From the NCBI GenBank assembly GCA_011042225.1, contig DQXT01000015.1, forward strand, positions 1 through 48,322: DNA of 48,322 bases, in the 5' to 3' direction. The notes under the pieces were generated by a model, which had not been told where the DNA came from, did no database searches, and saw nothing but the letters and a program-made list of their open reading frames with translations. The first letter of the stretch is position 1, and each line of letters begins with the position of its first letter. This document shows positions 8,756 to 16,641 of this stretch, piece after piece. The DNA is from Deltaproteobacteria bacterium (GTDB lineage Bacteria; Desulfobacterota; Dissulfuribacteria; Dissulfuribacterales; UBA3076). The position numbers and the translations under genes are program-made.

Positions 8756-8840
8756 AAATAAAAGGCGCAACATGCCTGTTTTTATTCAGCCTTGCTGCGC
8801 CTTCACTTGTTCCGCCCTGAGTCGAAACCCGTAAGACAAA
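8756..8840 (-). promoter_or_regulatory. Riboswitch-like leader, copy 1 (upstream of the porin gene)
   Basis: The most divergent of three related leaders. In the transcribed direction it has GTCTTACGG, an inner stem (TTTCG with CGGAA), then AAGTGAAGGCGCAGCA. The last part can pair with TGTTGCGCC, followed by TTTT, to form a terminator. GUCUU near the 5' end can also pair with AAGGC, so the two stems exclude each other. It may also end transcription from the gene upstream (stop at 8864). See copies 2 and 3 at 13695-13790 and 17158-17248. Confidence 0.6.
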
Positions 8841-8863
8841 ATTAAGTCCGGTCAATCACTCTA

Positions 8864-9688
8864 TTATTCGGTTATATCAAGGGCCTGTACCCATATAACT
8901 GCATCCTGGGAGAGTTCCTTTCCATTGTAGTTAAGATCTCCGCCTGCTCCCAGCGCTGCAAAACCCCACCAACCTGCTTTAGGAATACCGAATACAAACT
9001 CACCGTTTGCATCTGCTTTTATAGTCATGGTAATCAGGGCATCGTGGGGGGCTTCTATCTTGGCCTCCCGAGCAAAGGCATTCCCTGTCACATCATGATT
9101 GAGGTACTCTACCTCGATCTGTGAATATGGAACCGGCTTTCCTTGGCATGTTACGATGCCGCGGAAGACATTTCCCGCCCAGAGTGCATACGGTTTGTCC
9201 AGGGGAACAATTTCCACGGGCAGAGGATCACCCACCGGCTGATCCCAGTCTGTCGGGGCGCCGGCAACATTGAATATGACTTTTGTGCAATGCTGAATAT
9301 AGATGTCCTCCGAACCTTCATAATAAGGTGCAGGAACAAAATAGAATATATGATCCCCTATTCCTTTGAGTCTTATATCGGCCTCATAGGCCTTGCCTTC
9401 ATTGGTAAGGCTTTTAAAAATGATGGGTTTCAGCGTATCAAGCAGATTTCTTTTCTTTCCCTTGTTCATTTCACCAAAAGCAACAGGGGGATGAATTTCC
9501 CCTCTTTCATCTTTTCCCATATCCATGGTGTGACCTGCCTCAAACGGATGGGTAAACACAAGCTTCAGGTTAAGTTCTTTTGATTTTGGCACGCTGTCCG
9601 GCGAATACATCATCTGAAAATGGGCATAGGCCGGCGCATGCCATACTATAGAGGCTACAGCAATTATTAGTGCACATAATTTTTTCAT
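8864..9688 (-). CDS. DUF4198-type periplasmic protein
   Basis: A 274-residue protein with a signal peptide (MKKLCALIIAVASIVWHAPAYA) followed by HFQMMYSPDSVP, the usual opening of DUF4198 (NikK/CbiK-like) proteins. The expected conserved segments are present: LVFTHPFEAGHTMDMG, then beta-rich regions and a C-terminal GIPKAGWWGFAALGAG. Family members are often found beside cobalt, nickel or iron uptake genes and are thought to act in the periplasm on metal delivery; the ligand is unproven. His residues in the first 60 positions could bind metal. It is the last of three secreted proteins after feoB. Confidence 0.78.
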   Translation of the reverse strand: MKKLCALIIAVASIVWHAPAYAHFQMMYSPDSVPKSKELNLKLVFTHPFEAGHTMDMGKDERGEIHPPVAFGEMNKGKKRNLLDTLKPIIFKSLTNEGKAYEADIRLKGIGDHIFYFVPAPYYEGSEDIYIQHCTKVIFNVAGAPTDWDQPVGDPLPVEIVPLDKPYALWAGNVFRGIVTCQGKPVPYSQIEVEYLNHDVTGNAFAREAKIEAPHDALITMTIKADANGEFVFGIPKAGWWGFAALGAGGDLNYNGKELSQDAVIWVQALDITE

Positions 9689-9769
9689 CGCATTCCTCTC
9701 CTTATCGTTGTTTTATTAATAGCTATCCTTGAATTCTTTTCTGTAATTGCCATTCCTTAAAAAACGCCT

Positions 9770-10516
9770 TCAATGGAGTTGAACAGCATCTGTCAGCTCG
9801 AAAGTGTCTTTACCCGCCTCCTCCAGATCGGCTTCATATTCCCTGCCTTCGAATACAAATAACGCAGGAATATGCAGAATGCCGTCTTCCCCGTAAAACG
9901 GGACTGCTTGAATATCAAACTTGTCAATGAAGGGGAGGGTCTCCATGTTCGCCGCGGCCTGAGGTCTAAGGGATTTCCGAAAGAAGGCCTTTTGCTCTTG
10001 GGTCGCCGCTCCTGTTTTGACCAGGGTGCGGTAGGTGAAAAATTCCATTGGGTAAAGGTCCTCTTTTGCCACGACCTTCCAGACCTTGCCTGTGGACTTC
10101 TGGATAAAGAAGAAGTAGGCGTCCTCGATGGTGAGATAGGCCGGGGCCGTAGGGTCTGTCATGAACTCCAGGTCATCATCGGGCCAACCCATCACCTCGA
10201 TGAACAGTTCCTCGGGTCCATCGGTGGTCCATCCACTATAGATTGTGATGTCTTCCTTTGGAATCACACCATCCGCAAACTGGCTTGCCAGCGTCTGGAG
10301 CGACCTGAAAGAGAGGCATCGGCAGATGCAGACCTTTGTTTTCCCGTCTTCTGTCTCCCATTTGACATCATCCAGATTATACGCTGTGATAACATCATTC
10401 TCTTTGACTGCGACCTGGTTGCCAGTGATGGTATCGGCATAAGCATCGGGCCCTGTAAAAGAGCAAATTATTAAAAGGGTCATAGCCGCCCATCCTATTT
10501 TCATACTTCTTTTCAT
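9770..10516 (-). CDS. Secreted protein of unknown function in the feo operon (possibly FmdE-like)
   Basis: A 248-residue protein with a signal peptide (MKRSMKIGWAAMTLLIICSF, cleavage near DAYA). The ATG at 10516 is preceded by a strong GGAGGTG. After the signal, a segment with CICRC and then SLQTLASQFADGVIPKEDI faintly recalls FmdE-like domains, where a CPG motif precedes a helix; the canonical HGHxCPG is absent, so I do not claim that family. The C-terminal half (LPFIDKFDIQAVPFYG onward) is a separate beta-rich segment. It lies between the 107-residue secreted protein and the DUF4198 protein, and probably shares their transcript and periplasmic location. Confidence 0.6.
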   Translation of the reverse strand: MKRSMKIGWAAMTLLIICSFTGPDAYADTITGNQVAVKENDVITAYNLDDVKWETEDGKTKVCICRCLSFRSLQTLASQFADGVIPKEDITIYSGWTTDGPEELFIEVMGWPDDDLEFMTDPTAPAYLTIEDAYFFFIQKSTGKVWKVVAKEDLYPMEFFTYRTLVKTGAATQEQKAFFRKSLRPQAAANMETLPFIDKFDIQAVPFYGEDGILHIPALFVFEGREYEADLEEAGKDTFELTDAVQLH

Positions 10517-10610
10517 CAACACCTCCATGTGTGTGAACAGTTTATGCCATTACACATCATTATCGTAATTTGTTGATCGTTATTAATAATCTTTCGATTT
10601 CCTTTGATCT

Positions 10611-10934
10611 CTACTCCATAATTTCAGAGCTCGGTACTTCCACCAGATGACCCGGTCCTGCATCAAACTGCACCTTATAGGGACCTTTGGGTTTATCGAA
10701 AACAAACTCGCTATCATCGTTCATTCTGCCTTTTATCAGGACCTTTCCTGCTGAATCCTGCACCCGTATCTCTACCCCGGCAGCCGAAGATCCGTCTGAA
10801 AAAGCCCCTTCACAAAGAATGGTTCCATCTCCTTCATCAGAGCATGAGCAGAGAGGAGTATGGGCCATGGCCCAGGTATTCATAAGGACCGTAAAGGCAA
10901 AAAAAGCAATGAGGATCGTCACTGTTTTTTTCAT
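10611..10934 (-). CDS. Small secreted protein with an Ig-like/carboxypeptidase-regulatory fold
   Basis: A 107-residue protein with a signal peptide ending near AMA, then HTPLCSCSDEGDGTILCEG. This Cys- and His-containing segment could bind metal. The remainder (VEIRVQDSAGKVLIKG, EFVFDKPKGPYKVQF) looks like one small beta sandwich of the kind in carboxypeptidase regulatory domains. It starts 17 bases after the feoB stop, so it is cotranscribed. It may be a periplasmic partner of Fe(II) or other metal uptake; this is inferred from context only. Confidence 0.72.
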   Translation of the reverse strand: MKKTVTILIAFFAFTVLMNTWAMAHTPLCSCSDEGDGTILCEGAFSDGSSAAGVEIRVQDSAGKVLIKGRMNDDSEFVFDKPKGPYKVQFDAGPGHLVEVPSSEIME

Positions 10935-10950
10935 TCTGTCACCTCCTTTT

Positions 10951-13458
10951 TTATGTAAATTCCGTTTCTCTCCTGATAAGACCCATTGATATAAGAAGCA
11001 TTAAAGCCAGGATATAAAAGGTAATCATGGCCTGAAATCCGGATAAGCCCAGTAAATTTCCTCCGGTGAATACAAGAATAGATATAATTATGCCCAAAAC
11101 TATGGGATAAAAGGTGGCAAACAACATCCATTTCGTGCTTGCAGTTTCCAGATGAATCATCATCAGGGTGGGGATACAAGGAGGATACATGGCCATGAAG
11201 AGCATTATGGCCAGCGCATGAAGAGGAGTCCAGCCTTCTTCTTTTTCCTTTATCCTTTCTTCCAGGGTCTTTTGTTCCCCTGAAGATGACTGGTAAATTC
11301 CTCCCAGGGTAGCCACACTGTTTTCCTTTGCGGCGAATGCGCTTATAAGGGCAATGTTTATCCTCCAGTTAAAGCCGGCCCACTGGGTTAATGGCTCCAT
11401 AAATCTTCCGGCGCGACCCATGAAGCTGGAGATAATCGTCTCCTCATTTTGTTCTCTTCGAAGCCTGTTCCTTGTCTTATCCAGCGCTTTGTAGGCATTA
11501 TATACATCTTTTGCCTGTTTATCTTTTGCAAGTCTGCCTCTTGTTTCATATTTCCCTCTTTTTACGACTTTGAAAAATTCCAAATTTTTTGCTCTGAATT
11601 TCTGGTCAATAGCCTCCATCGCCTCCTTACCCTTAGCCCCCATCTTCGCCTTTCTGTAATCATTCCAATAAGCACTGAATTTAATTAAGTTATCACCGGC
11701 TATAATACTGGCATAAGGATTATCTTCCCCTATTCTGTTAAAGAAGTCCTGTTGTACCTGATTACCCTGAGCAATGAATTGCGCCTTTCTTTCTTTACTC
11801 AGGCCGGGAAGGTAGAGAAGGGCATACACAACAGCAGAAACTGCAATAACAACAGTAATGATCTTTTTGACAAACAGCCATGTCCTCTCCAAACAACGGG
11901 ACAGCACACCCTGAACAGTAGGCATATGATAGGGAGGCATCTCCATGACAAATGGTGCACTCAATCTCTTTTTCAGCACGGTAAGATTCAGGATTTTGGC
12001 TATGGAGAGAGCTATGATAATGGTGATAGAGGCTATAAAAAACATGGCAATTCCCTTATATGCAGCGAAAAAAATGCCTATCATAAGTACATAAAAAGGA
12101 ATTTTGGCCAGACAATTCATTAATGGCATGATCATGATGGTCGCCATTTTGGCCTTCTCATCTTTCATGGCCCTGCATGCCATAACTCCGGGTACGGCAC
12201 AACCGCCCACATAAAGCCCCCCTATAACCATGGGGAGAACAGACTGTCCGTGGAGACCGAAGTGTCTGAATATTCTGTCCAGAATAAAGGCCATCCTGGC
12301 CATGTAACCGGTATCTTCCAGGATAGCGATGAGTGCAAACAGAATAAGAAAGATGGGGATATAATTGAGAACGGCAATGGTTCCGTCCATGACCCACAGG
12401 GATATGGAACGAAAAAAGGGATCAAAGACAAACCCTTCAGACGGAAGGAGCAGGGCAACGATATCCCGCAACCATGCAAGCAAGGGCCAGGTGTAAGCGG
12501 TTATTTTATATCCCTGTACTATAGCCAGATCATACATTATATAAATAGTAGCGGCTAATATAACAGGACCTGAAAAACGGTTGCATGCCGCGCTGTCGAT
12601 CTTATCCGTAAGTGTTCTGGCAAATTTTTTCTCGCGGAATACGCTTGTTTCAATAATTTTCTGGGCATTGGTATGCCGTGATACGGCAATCACCTTTCTC
12701 GGTGATTTTTTATATTTTTGGATAAAGTATGCAGTCTTTTCTTCCACAAATGCCAAAATCTGATCATTTTCATTCGAGTATCTTCTGATAGCTCTTTGTG
12801 CCTCTTCATCGTTTTCCATCAACTTTACGGCAAGCCACCGCAATGGATATCTCTGTGAAAGGCCGGGATCTTCTGAAAGCCTCTTTTCAAGGGAACACAG
12901 GATCGGCTCTAATGCCTCGCCGTAGCTGATATGAAATGGGACAGCATCTACTTTTTTAGAGCTTTTCAGGATCGCCTGCCTTAATTCATCTTTACCTCTG
13001 CCCTTGTTTCCCACCGTCGAAATCACCGAAACTCCTAGTTGATGACTCAGTCTTTCCTTGTTGATCTTATGTCCACGCTTTTCTGCTATATCCATCATGT
13101 TAAGATTCGCCACAATAGGAATACCCATCTCTGCTACTTGAAACAACAGATACAGGCTTCTCTCTAAATTGGAGGCATCCATTACATCAACCACTACATC
13201 AGGACTTTCCGTAAGCAGAAAGTCTCTGGCAATCCGCTCTTCCTCAGTATAAGAAGTAAGGCTGTAGGTTCCTGGAAGGTCGACCAGTTCTATACAAATC
13301 CCATCATGATGGAAGAAGCCGCTCTTTTTTTCGACTGTCACACCCGGATAGTTGGCTATATGCTGCCTGGCCCCGGTGAGCATATTGAAGATTGTGGACT
13401 TTCCAGAATTTGGCTGTCCGACTAAGGCCACAACGATTTTGTCAGGTTTACTGCTCAT
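10951..13458 (-). CDS. feoB: Ferrous iron transporter FeoB
   Basis: An 835-residue inner-membrane protein that takes up Fe(II). The N-terminal G domain has G1 GQPNSGKS (14-21), G3 DLPGTYS (from residue 60) and G4 NLNMMD. Two gate regions with repeated hydrophobic helices follow, with the GGLYVGGCAVPGVMACRA motif in the first. A long hydrophilic insert (KAKMGAKGKEAMEAID onward) lies between the gates and is larger than in E. coli FeoB. The start overlaps the feoA stop by 4 bases (ATGA). Confidence 0.95.
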   Translation of the reverse strand: MSSKPDKIVVALVGQPNSGKSTIFNMLTGARQHIANYPGVTVEKKSGFFHHDGICIELVDLPGTYSLTSYTEEERIARDFLLTESPDVVVDVMDASNLERSLYLLFQVAEMGIPIVANLNMMDIAEKRGHKINKERLSHQLGVSVISTVGNKGRGKDELRQAILKSSKKVDAVPFHISYGEALEPILCSLEKRLSEDPGLSQRYPLRWLAVKLMENDEEAQRAIRRYSNENDQILAFVEEKTAYFIQKYKKSPRKVIAVSRHTNAQKIIETSVFREKKFARTLTDKIDSAACNRFSGPVILAATIYIMYDLAIVQGYKITAYTWPLLAWLRDIVALLLPSEGFVFDPFFRSISLWVMDGTIAVLNYIPIFLILFALIAILEDTGYMARMAFILDRIFRHFGLHGQSVLPMVIGGLYVGGCAVPGVMACRAMKDEKAKMATIMIMPLMNCLAKIPFYVLMIGIFFAAYKGIAMFFIASITIIIALSIAKILNLTVLKKRLSAPFVMEMPPYHMPTVQGVLSRCLERTWLFVKKIITVVIAVSAVVYALLYLPGLSKERKAQFIAQGNQVQQDFFNRIGEDNPYASIIAGDNLIKFSAYWNDYRKAKMGAKGKEAMEAIDQKFRAKNLEFFKVVKRGKYETRGRLAKDKQAKDVYNAYKALDKTRNRLRREQNEETIISSFMGRAGRFMEPLTQWAGFNWRINIALISAFAAKENSVATLGGIYQSSSGEQKTLEERIKEKEEGWTPLHALAIMLFMAMYPPCIPTLMMIHLETASTKWMLFATFYPIVLGIIISILVFTGGNLLGLSGFQAMITFYILALMLLISMGLIRRETEFT

Positions 13459-13679
13459 AATGGCTTCACTTCTATCTTTTTGGCCTCTGAATGTCGCAGG
13501 CTGATGTGATATCCCTTCACCAAAAACTCAACCGGATCTACAAGGGGTGCATTCCGTACAACTCTTACTCGGACCCCCGGAATAAATCCCATATCCAAAA
13601 GCCGTTGCCCTATAATATCTTCAGTGATAATATCAATAACTTCGCATTCCTGATCCGGCTTAATCTCATCTAATGTCAT
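13455..13679 (-). CDS. feoA: FeoA, SH3-like partner of FeoB
   Basis: A 74-residue protein of the FeoA family (small SH3-like fold): GQRLLDMGFIPGVRVRVVRNAP and the C-terminal HISLRHSEAKKIEV are typical. FeoA binds or modulates FeoB in the cytoplasm. I chose the ATG at 13679 because AGAGAGA lies at the right distance; a TTG two codons upstream would be too close. Expression is probably controlled twice: by the riboswitch-like leader at 13695-13790 and by the inverted repeats at 13802-13832. Confidence 0.93.
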   Translation of the reverse strand: MTLDEIKPDQECEVIDIITEDIIGQRLLDMGFIPGVRVRVVRNAPLVDPVEFLVKGYHISLRHSEAKKIEVKPL

Positions 13680-13694
13680 TTTCAATTCTCTCTA

Positions 13695-13790
13695 AAAACA
13701 AAAAAGGCGTAACCTCCGCCTTATATAAGGCTTCGAGTTACGCCTTCACTTTCATCCGCGCCTTTAGGGGCCGGAGACCGCAAGACATAC
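13695..13790 (-). promoter_or_regulatory. Riboswitch-like leader, copy 2 (upstream of feoA-feoB)
   Basis: In the transcribed direction: ATGTCTTGCGG, then an inner stem-loop (TCCG-GCC, loop CCTAAA, GGC-G-CGGA), then GAAAGTGAAGGCGTAAC. GGCGTAAC pairs perfectly with GTTACGCC, with a small GCCTTATATAAGGC hairpin inside, and is followed by TTTTTTG: an intrinsic terminator ending about 20 bases before feoA. ATGTCTT can instead pair with AAGGCGT, destroying the terminator. Two exclusive stems around a conserved core is classic riboswitch layout. I do not recognise the class. Confidence 0.72.
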
Positions 13791-13801
13791 CTAATAAATT
13801 T

Positions 13802-13832
13802 TTAGTGTCTAATTAAATTAGAGCTATCTAAT
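13802..13832. promoter_or_regulatory. Tandem DtxR-type operator boxes upstream of feoAB
   Basis: The stretch holds TTAGTGTCTAA and, overlapping its flank, ATTAGAGCTATCTAAT, whose arms TTAGA and TCTAA are 4 bases apart. The same arms and spacing are found at 17576-17589 and 18395-18408, beside the DtxR-family gene. It lies just upstream of the riboswitch-like leader, where the feoAB promoter must be. Repression by the metal-loaded regulator is inferred. Confidence 0.6.
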
Positions 13833-13914
13833 ACCCCAGTGAAAAAACGATGTCAACACTTTTTTTAAAAAAAAGCGGAATAATCTCAAGTCAATGCCCG
13901 ACCACTGCAATCAA

Positions 13915-14040
13915 TCACGGGATGAATTTTACAAAGCCCTCATTGCCCCCACCTGATTCGGCACTGCCGAAAGGACTCCAAACGATCAGCCCGGCTTCGG
14001 GAGTATGGAAGTATGCCTTTTTTTGATTAGAGATCAGCAT
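13915..14040 (-). CDS. Possible small protein or gene remnant (41 aa)
   Basis: An ATG-initiated frame of 41 codons with the segment TPEAGLIVWSPFGSAESGG, rich in Gly, Ser and aromatic residues. No good ribosome binding site precedes it. It reads more like the C-terminal end of a larger protein than a complete one, so it may be a remnant left in the spacer between the DUF2325 gene and the feo leader. I do not recognise the family. Confidence 0.25.
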   Translation of the reverse strand: MLISNQKKAYFHTPEAGLIVWSPFGSAESGGGNEGFVKFIP

Positions 14041-14140
14041 GTTGAGTGATTTAGAGCCCTATTATTCCCCGTTTACCTGTCTGAGCCATACGAAAGAGAA
14101 GACATGCACACCAATGGTAATACATTGCTATCAATACGTG

Positions 14141-14242
14141 TCATCGCAGTACTTGCCAACTTGGTGCTGCATAATTTGGGATGATAGCCCATCCCGGGTA
14201 GATCTCTTTCGCTTTCTGTAGCGAATCTTCCATATCGATCAT
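14141..14242 (-). CDS. Possible small protein (33 aa) directly after the DUF2325 gene
   Basis: The ATG lies 8 bases after the DUF2325 stop codon and is preceded by GATAAGAGAAAAA. The peptide begins MIDMEDSLQKAKEIYPGW and continues AIIPNYAAPSWQVLR before a TGA. It has a plausible helix followed by a Pro/Trp-rich segment. The frame stays open for about 29 codons beyond the TGA, but nothing there looks conserved. It is either a short translated gene or the decayed start of a longer one. Confidence 0.3.
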   Translation of the reverse strand: MIDMEDSLQKAKEIYPGWAIIPNYAAPSWQVLR

Positions 14243-14250
14243 TTTTTCTC

Positions 14251-15528
14251 TTATCCTGTTATTTTCGAAAGGGTTTTATAGACAGAGTTGGCACTGGGAT
14301 GTCGCACTACGTTGAATTGTTTTCCAGTCTTCTTGCACGTAGCCTTTACTATTTTCAAGGCCCCATGACTATTGATACTGGTGATAAATAAAACGATGTT
14401 AGCCTTACAGACCACGTTTTTTAGAACATGGCGGCCATTGGAGCAATCTCCGTTATGGAAAAGAAAATCCGCGCCCAAGTCATGAATTGTGCTACGATAT
14501 TCGGATTCCAAACGATCAAGGCCTCCTATTACTGCTACACGCATGCCTTCCAGAGGACAACGGCATTTCTTCTGTTCTGTACAGTGGCTGCAGTCTCCCC
14601 GGGCATCCTCAGGGCGAAGTAAAGTAACCACGTTACCAGCCTGAATATCCTCTTTTTTAATCGGCTCTGCGTTATGTCCTGCGGATTGGTTTTCATCCCT
14701 GACGTGCATATATGATTCAATAAGTCTCTCATATTCAGCTATCTTTGTATTTGCCTGTTCAAGCTCGTAGGTAAGCTTCTTTGCTTCGTGTTTCAAGGTT
14801 GCTTCTCGAAATGGCCGTTGTCTCAACTCTGTCAACTCCTGGAAGTATTCAGCCAGCTTCTTATTGAGTTTTAATATTTCCGTATTCTTTTTCAGTAATT
14901 GCTCTTTAAATGTATGTTTTACTGAATCTTCAGACATATTGACCTCAGAGTGAAATTGACGTCCTTCATGGGTCTTTATGCCTTGTTTTTTCTTTGTGAC
15001 ATTGTGATTCAGGACAAAAAGGCCGAGCTTGAGCTGGTTAGAATTTTCCATAAGTCGCCAGATAAGAGAATGTGTCAGAATTTGGGCCTGTTTGCGCATT
15101 TCCGATCTGGAGTCAGTGCTTGCTGCCCATAAAATTGGCGCAGGCCACTGTATGTCTCCAATTGACTTTGCCAAGTCCTCAGGGGCCATGGAACGGACCT
15201 TCGACGGCGCAACGGAAAACCGACGCTTAAAGTAGCGGTAGAGTTCCTTTGCGACGGATCTTTCAGGGTCGTGACTGTAATGATAAAGGCTCCAGAGCTC
15301 GTAACCCAAATGCAAACCAGGCTTACTGGACTCGAGATCATGCTTCCTACACATTTTATGTATATCTTTGGGATTTATAGCCATGGCCAGGAGTAATGCC
15401 AGAGTTACGCAGTCGGGTAACGGAATTTTACTTTCTTTTACTGTATTGCATGAAGGTATAGCATGATTGTCTATGACTTTAACGGTGAGGTCTGCCTGAT
15501 TTTTGGAATTTTCTACGATATTTTCCAT
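14251..15528 (-). CDS. DUF2325 domain protein with coiled coil
   Basis: A 425-residue cytoplasmic protein. The first 200 residues are helical and unassigned; residues about 205-270 form a coiled coil (KKNTEILKLNKKLAEYF). A Cys cluster (CSHCTEQKKCRC) precedes the C-terminal DUF2325 domain (about 328-425), which starts RVAVIGGLDRLESEY and contains FHNGDCSNG. The start is supported by AGGAGG 6 bases upstream. It lies 63 bases after the histidine kinase gene and probably shares its transcript. The function of DUF2325 is unknown; the CxxC-rich linker could bind a metal or respond to redox state (inference). Confidence 0.78.
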   Translation of the reverse strand: MENIVENSKNQADLTVKVIDNHAIPSCNTVKESKIPLPDCVTLALLLAMAINPKDIHKMCRKHDLESSKPGLHLGYELWSLYHYSHDPERSVAKELYRYFKRRFSVAPSKVRSMAPEDLAKSIGDIQWPAPILWAASTDSRSEMRKQAQILTHSLIWRLMENSNQLKLGLFVLNHNVTKKKQGIKTHEGRQFHSEVNMSEDSVKHTFKEQLLKKNTEILKLNKKLAEYFQELTELRQRPFREATLKHEAKKLTYELEQANTKIAEYERLIESYMHVRDENQSAGHNAEPIKKEDIQAGNVVTLLRPEDARGDCSHCTEQKKCRCPLEGMRVAVIGGLDRLESEYRSTIHDLGADFLFHNGDCSNGRHVLKNVVCKANIVLFITSINSHGALKIVKATCKKTGKQFNVVRHPSANSVYKTLSKITG

Positions 15529-15591
15529 TACTGCCTCCTGACAGATGTTATTTCTTGAGATTCAATTGCAATTATTGGCTGAATTAATGTT

Positions 15592-16521
15592 TTATCCCAG
15601 CATACCGTTGCGGTTGTTATGTTGTACCTCATTTTCCACCTGCAAGGGCAGAAAGACCTCAAAAGTGCTTCCCTCCCCAGGGATGCTCGTCACGTCAATC
15701 CATCCGCCCCGCCGATGGATCAGGGCAAAGATAATAGCAAGGCCCCATCCCCTCTTTCGACTTTTTCCATTCACTTCTTTGGTGGAAAAGAGGGGATCGA
15801 AAATCCGATCAAGCATATCCTTATGCATACCTGATCCGTGGTCGCATACAGAAAGGACTGCAAAGGTCCCTGGGTAAGCGTTCCCGTGCTGCTGACAGTA
15901 ATAATTATCAACAATGCGTTTGGAAGTTCCGACAAGCAGATTTCCCCCTTCTGCCATTGCCTCCCGGGCATTGACCGCAAGATTGCTCAAGATCCGCCAT
16001 ATGTCGCATTGGTTTAACAGAACAGGAAGAGGATTGCCGCAGGGGGTAAAATGTAGATTGATATTCTCGTTGAAAGATGATCTCAGGGCATCAAGGACCA
16101 GTTCTGTCTCTACATTTAAATCCCTGTGGACCAGTTCCACTGTGATATCGTCAGGCTCGAGGGCCTGTAGGCAACTAACCAAGCCTTTCATGTTATCCAA
16201 GACCTTGCGTACAGCTAATACTTTCTGTCGTATATCAGGTTGAAGGAATTCCTTTTCGAGTAGATATACTGTAGCCCCGATGGCCAGCAGACCATTATTG
16301 AGGTCATGGCACAAGCCACTGGCCAGGTGCTCCATGGATGCCATTTTCTTGATCTGGACAGCCTCCGCCACTGCGTGATCTGTGGAATCCAAAAGGTCCC
16401 GAATGGTACTCAGAGAGTCACGGACGTCCGCAAATACTGTGCCGCTAACAGCATGTGCTACATTCCCTATTGGGCGCTTTCGTGTGACTCGACCGCGTAT
16501 GGATGTTCGACTTCCTACCAT
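15592..16521 (-). CDS. Soluble sensor histidine kinase (orphan)
   Basis: A 309-residue kinase with no membrane segment. The phospho-acceptor region is LASGLCHDLNNGLLAI with His72, the N box is ILSNLAVNAREAM, the G1 box is VCDHGSGM, the F box is IFDPLFSTK and the G2 region is GWGLAIIFALIHRRGG. This is the HisKA/HATPase type related to NtrB-like kinases. The first 60 residues are a short helical input region without a recognisable PAS domain. No response regulator gene is adjacent. The start has GGAGAT at good spacing. Its place inside the iron locus suggests, but does not show, a role in metal or redox response. Confidence 0.85.
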   Translation of the reverse strand: MVGSRTSIRGRVTRKRPIGNVAHAVSGTVFADVRDSLSTIRDLLDSTDHAVAEAVQIKKMASMEHLASGLCHDLNNGLLAIGATVYLLEKEFLQPDIRQKVLAVRKVLDNMKGLVSCLQALEPDDITVELVHRDLNVETELVLDALRSSFNENINLHFTPCGNPLPVLLNQCDIWRILSNLAVNAREAMAEGGNLLVGTSKRIVDNYYCQQHGNAYPGTFAVLSVCDHGSGMHKDMLDRIFDPLFSTKEVNGKSRKRGWGLAIIFALIHRRGGWIDVTSIPGEGSTFEVFLPLQVENEVQHNNRNGMLG

Positions 16522-16641
16522 AATTTTATCTCCATTAATTCAGAATTATTTCTTTGTTTATTGATAAACTAAATTTATTATATTTCGCGGATTCAACTCC
16601 TTAAGCTGCCAGCCGATCCGCAATCTCCTTTCATTCTCGTC

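Noticed and set aside
13695-13800. Cobalamin-type box: GGCCGGAGACCGC on the plus strand of the leader recalls the B12 box
   Set aside because: The rest of the cobalamin aptamer is absent, and read on the plus strand the element precedes no gene; the minus strand gives a terminator right before feoA.
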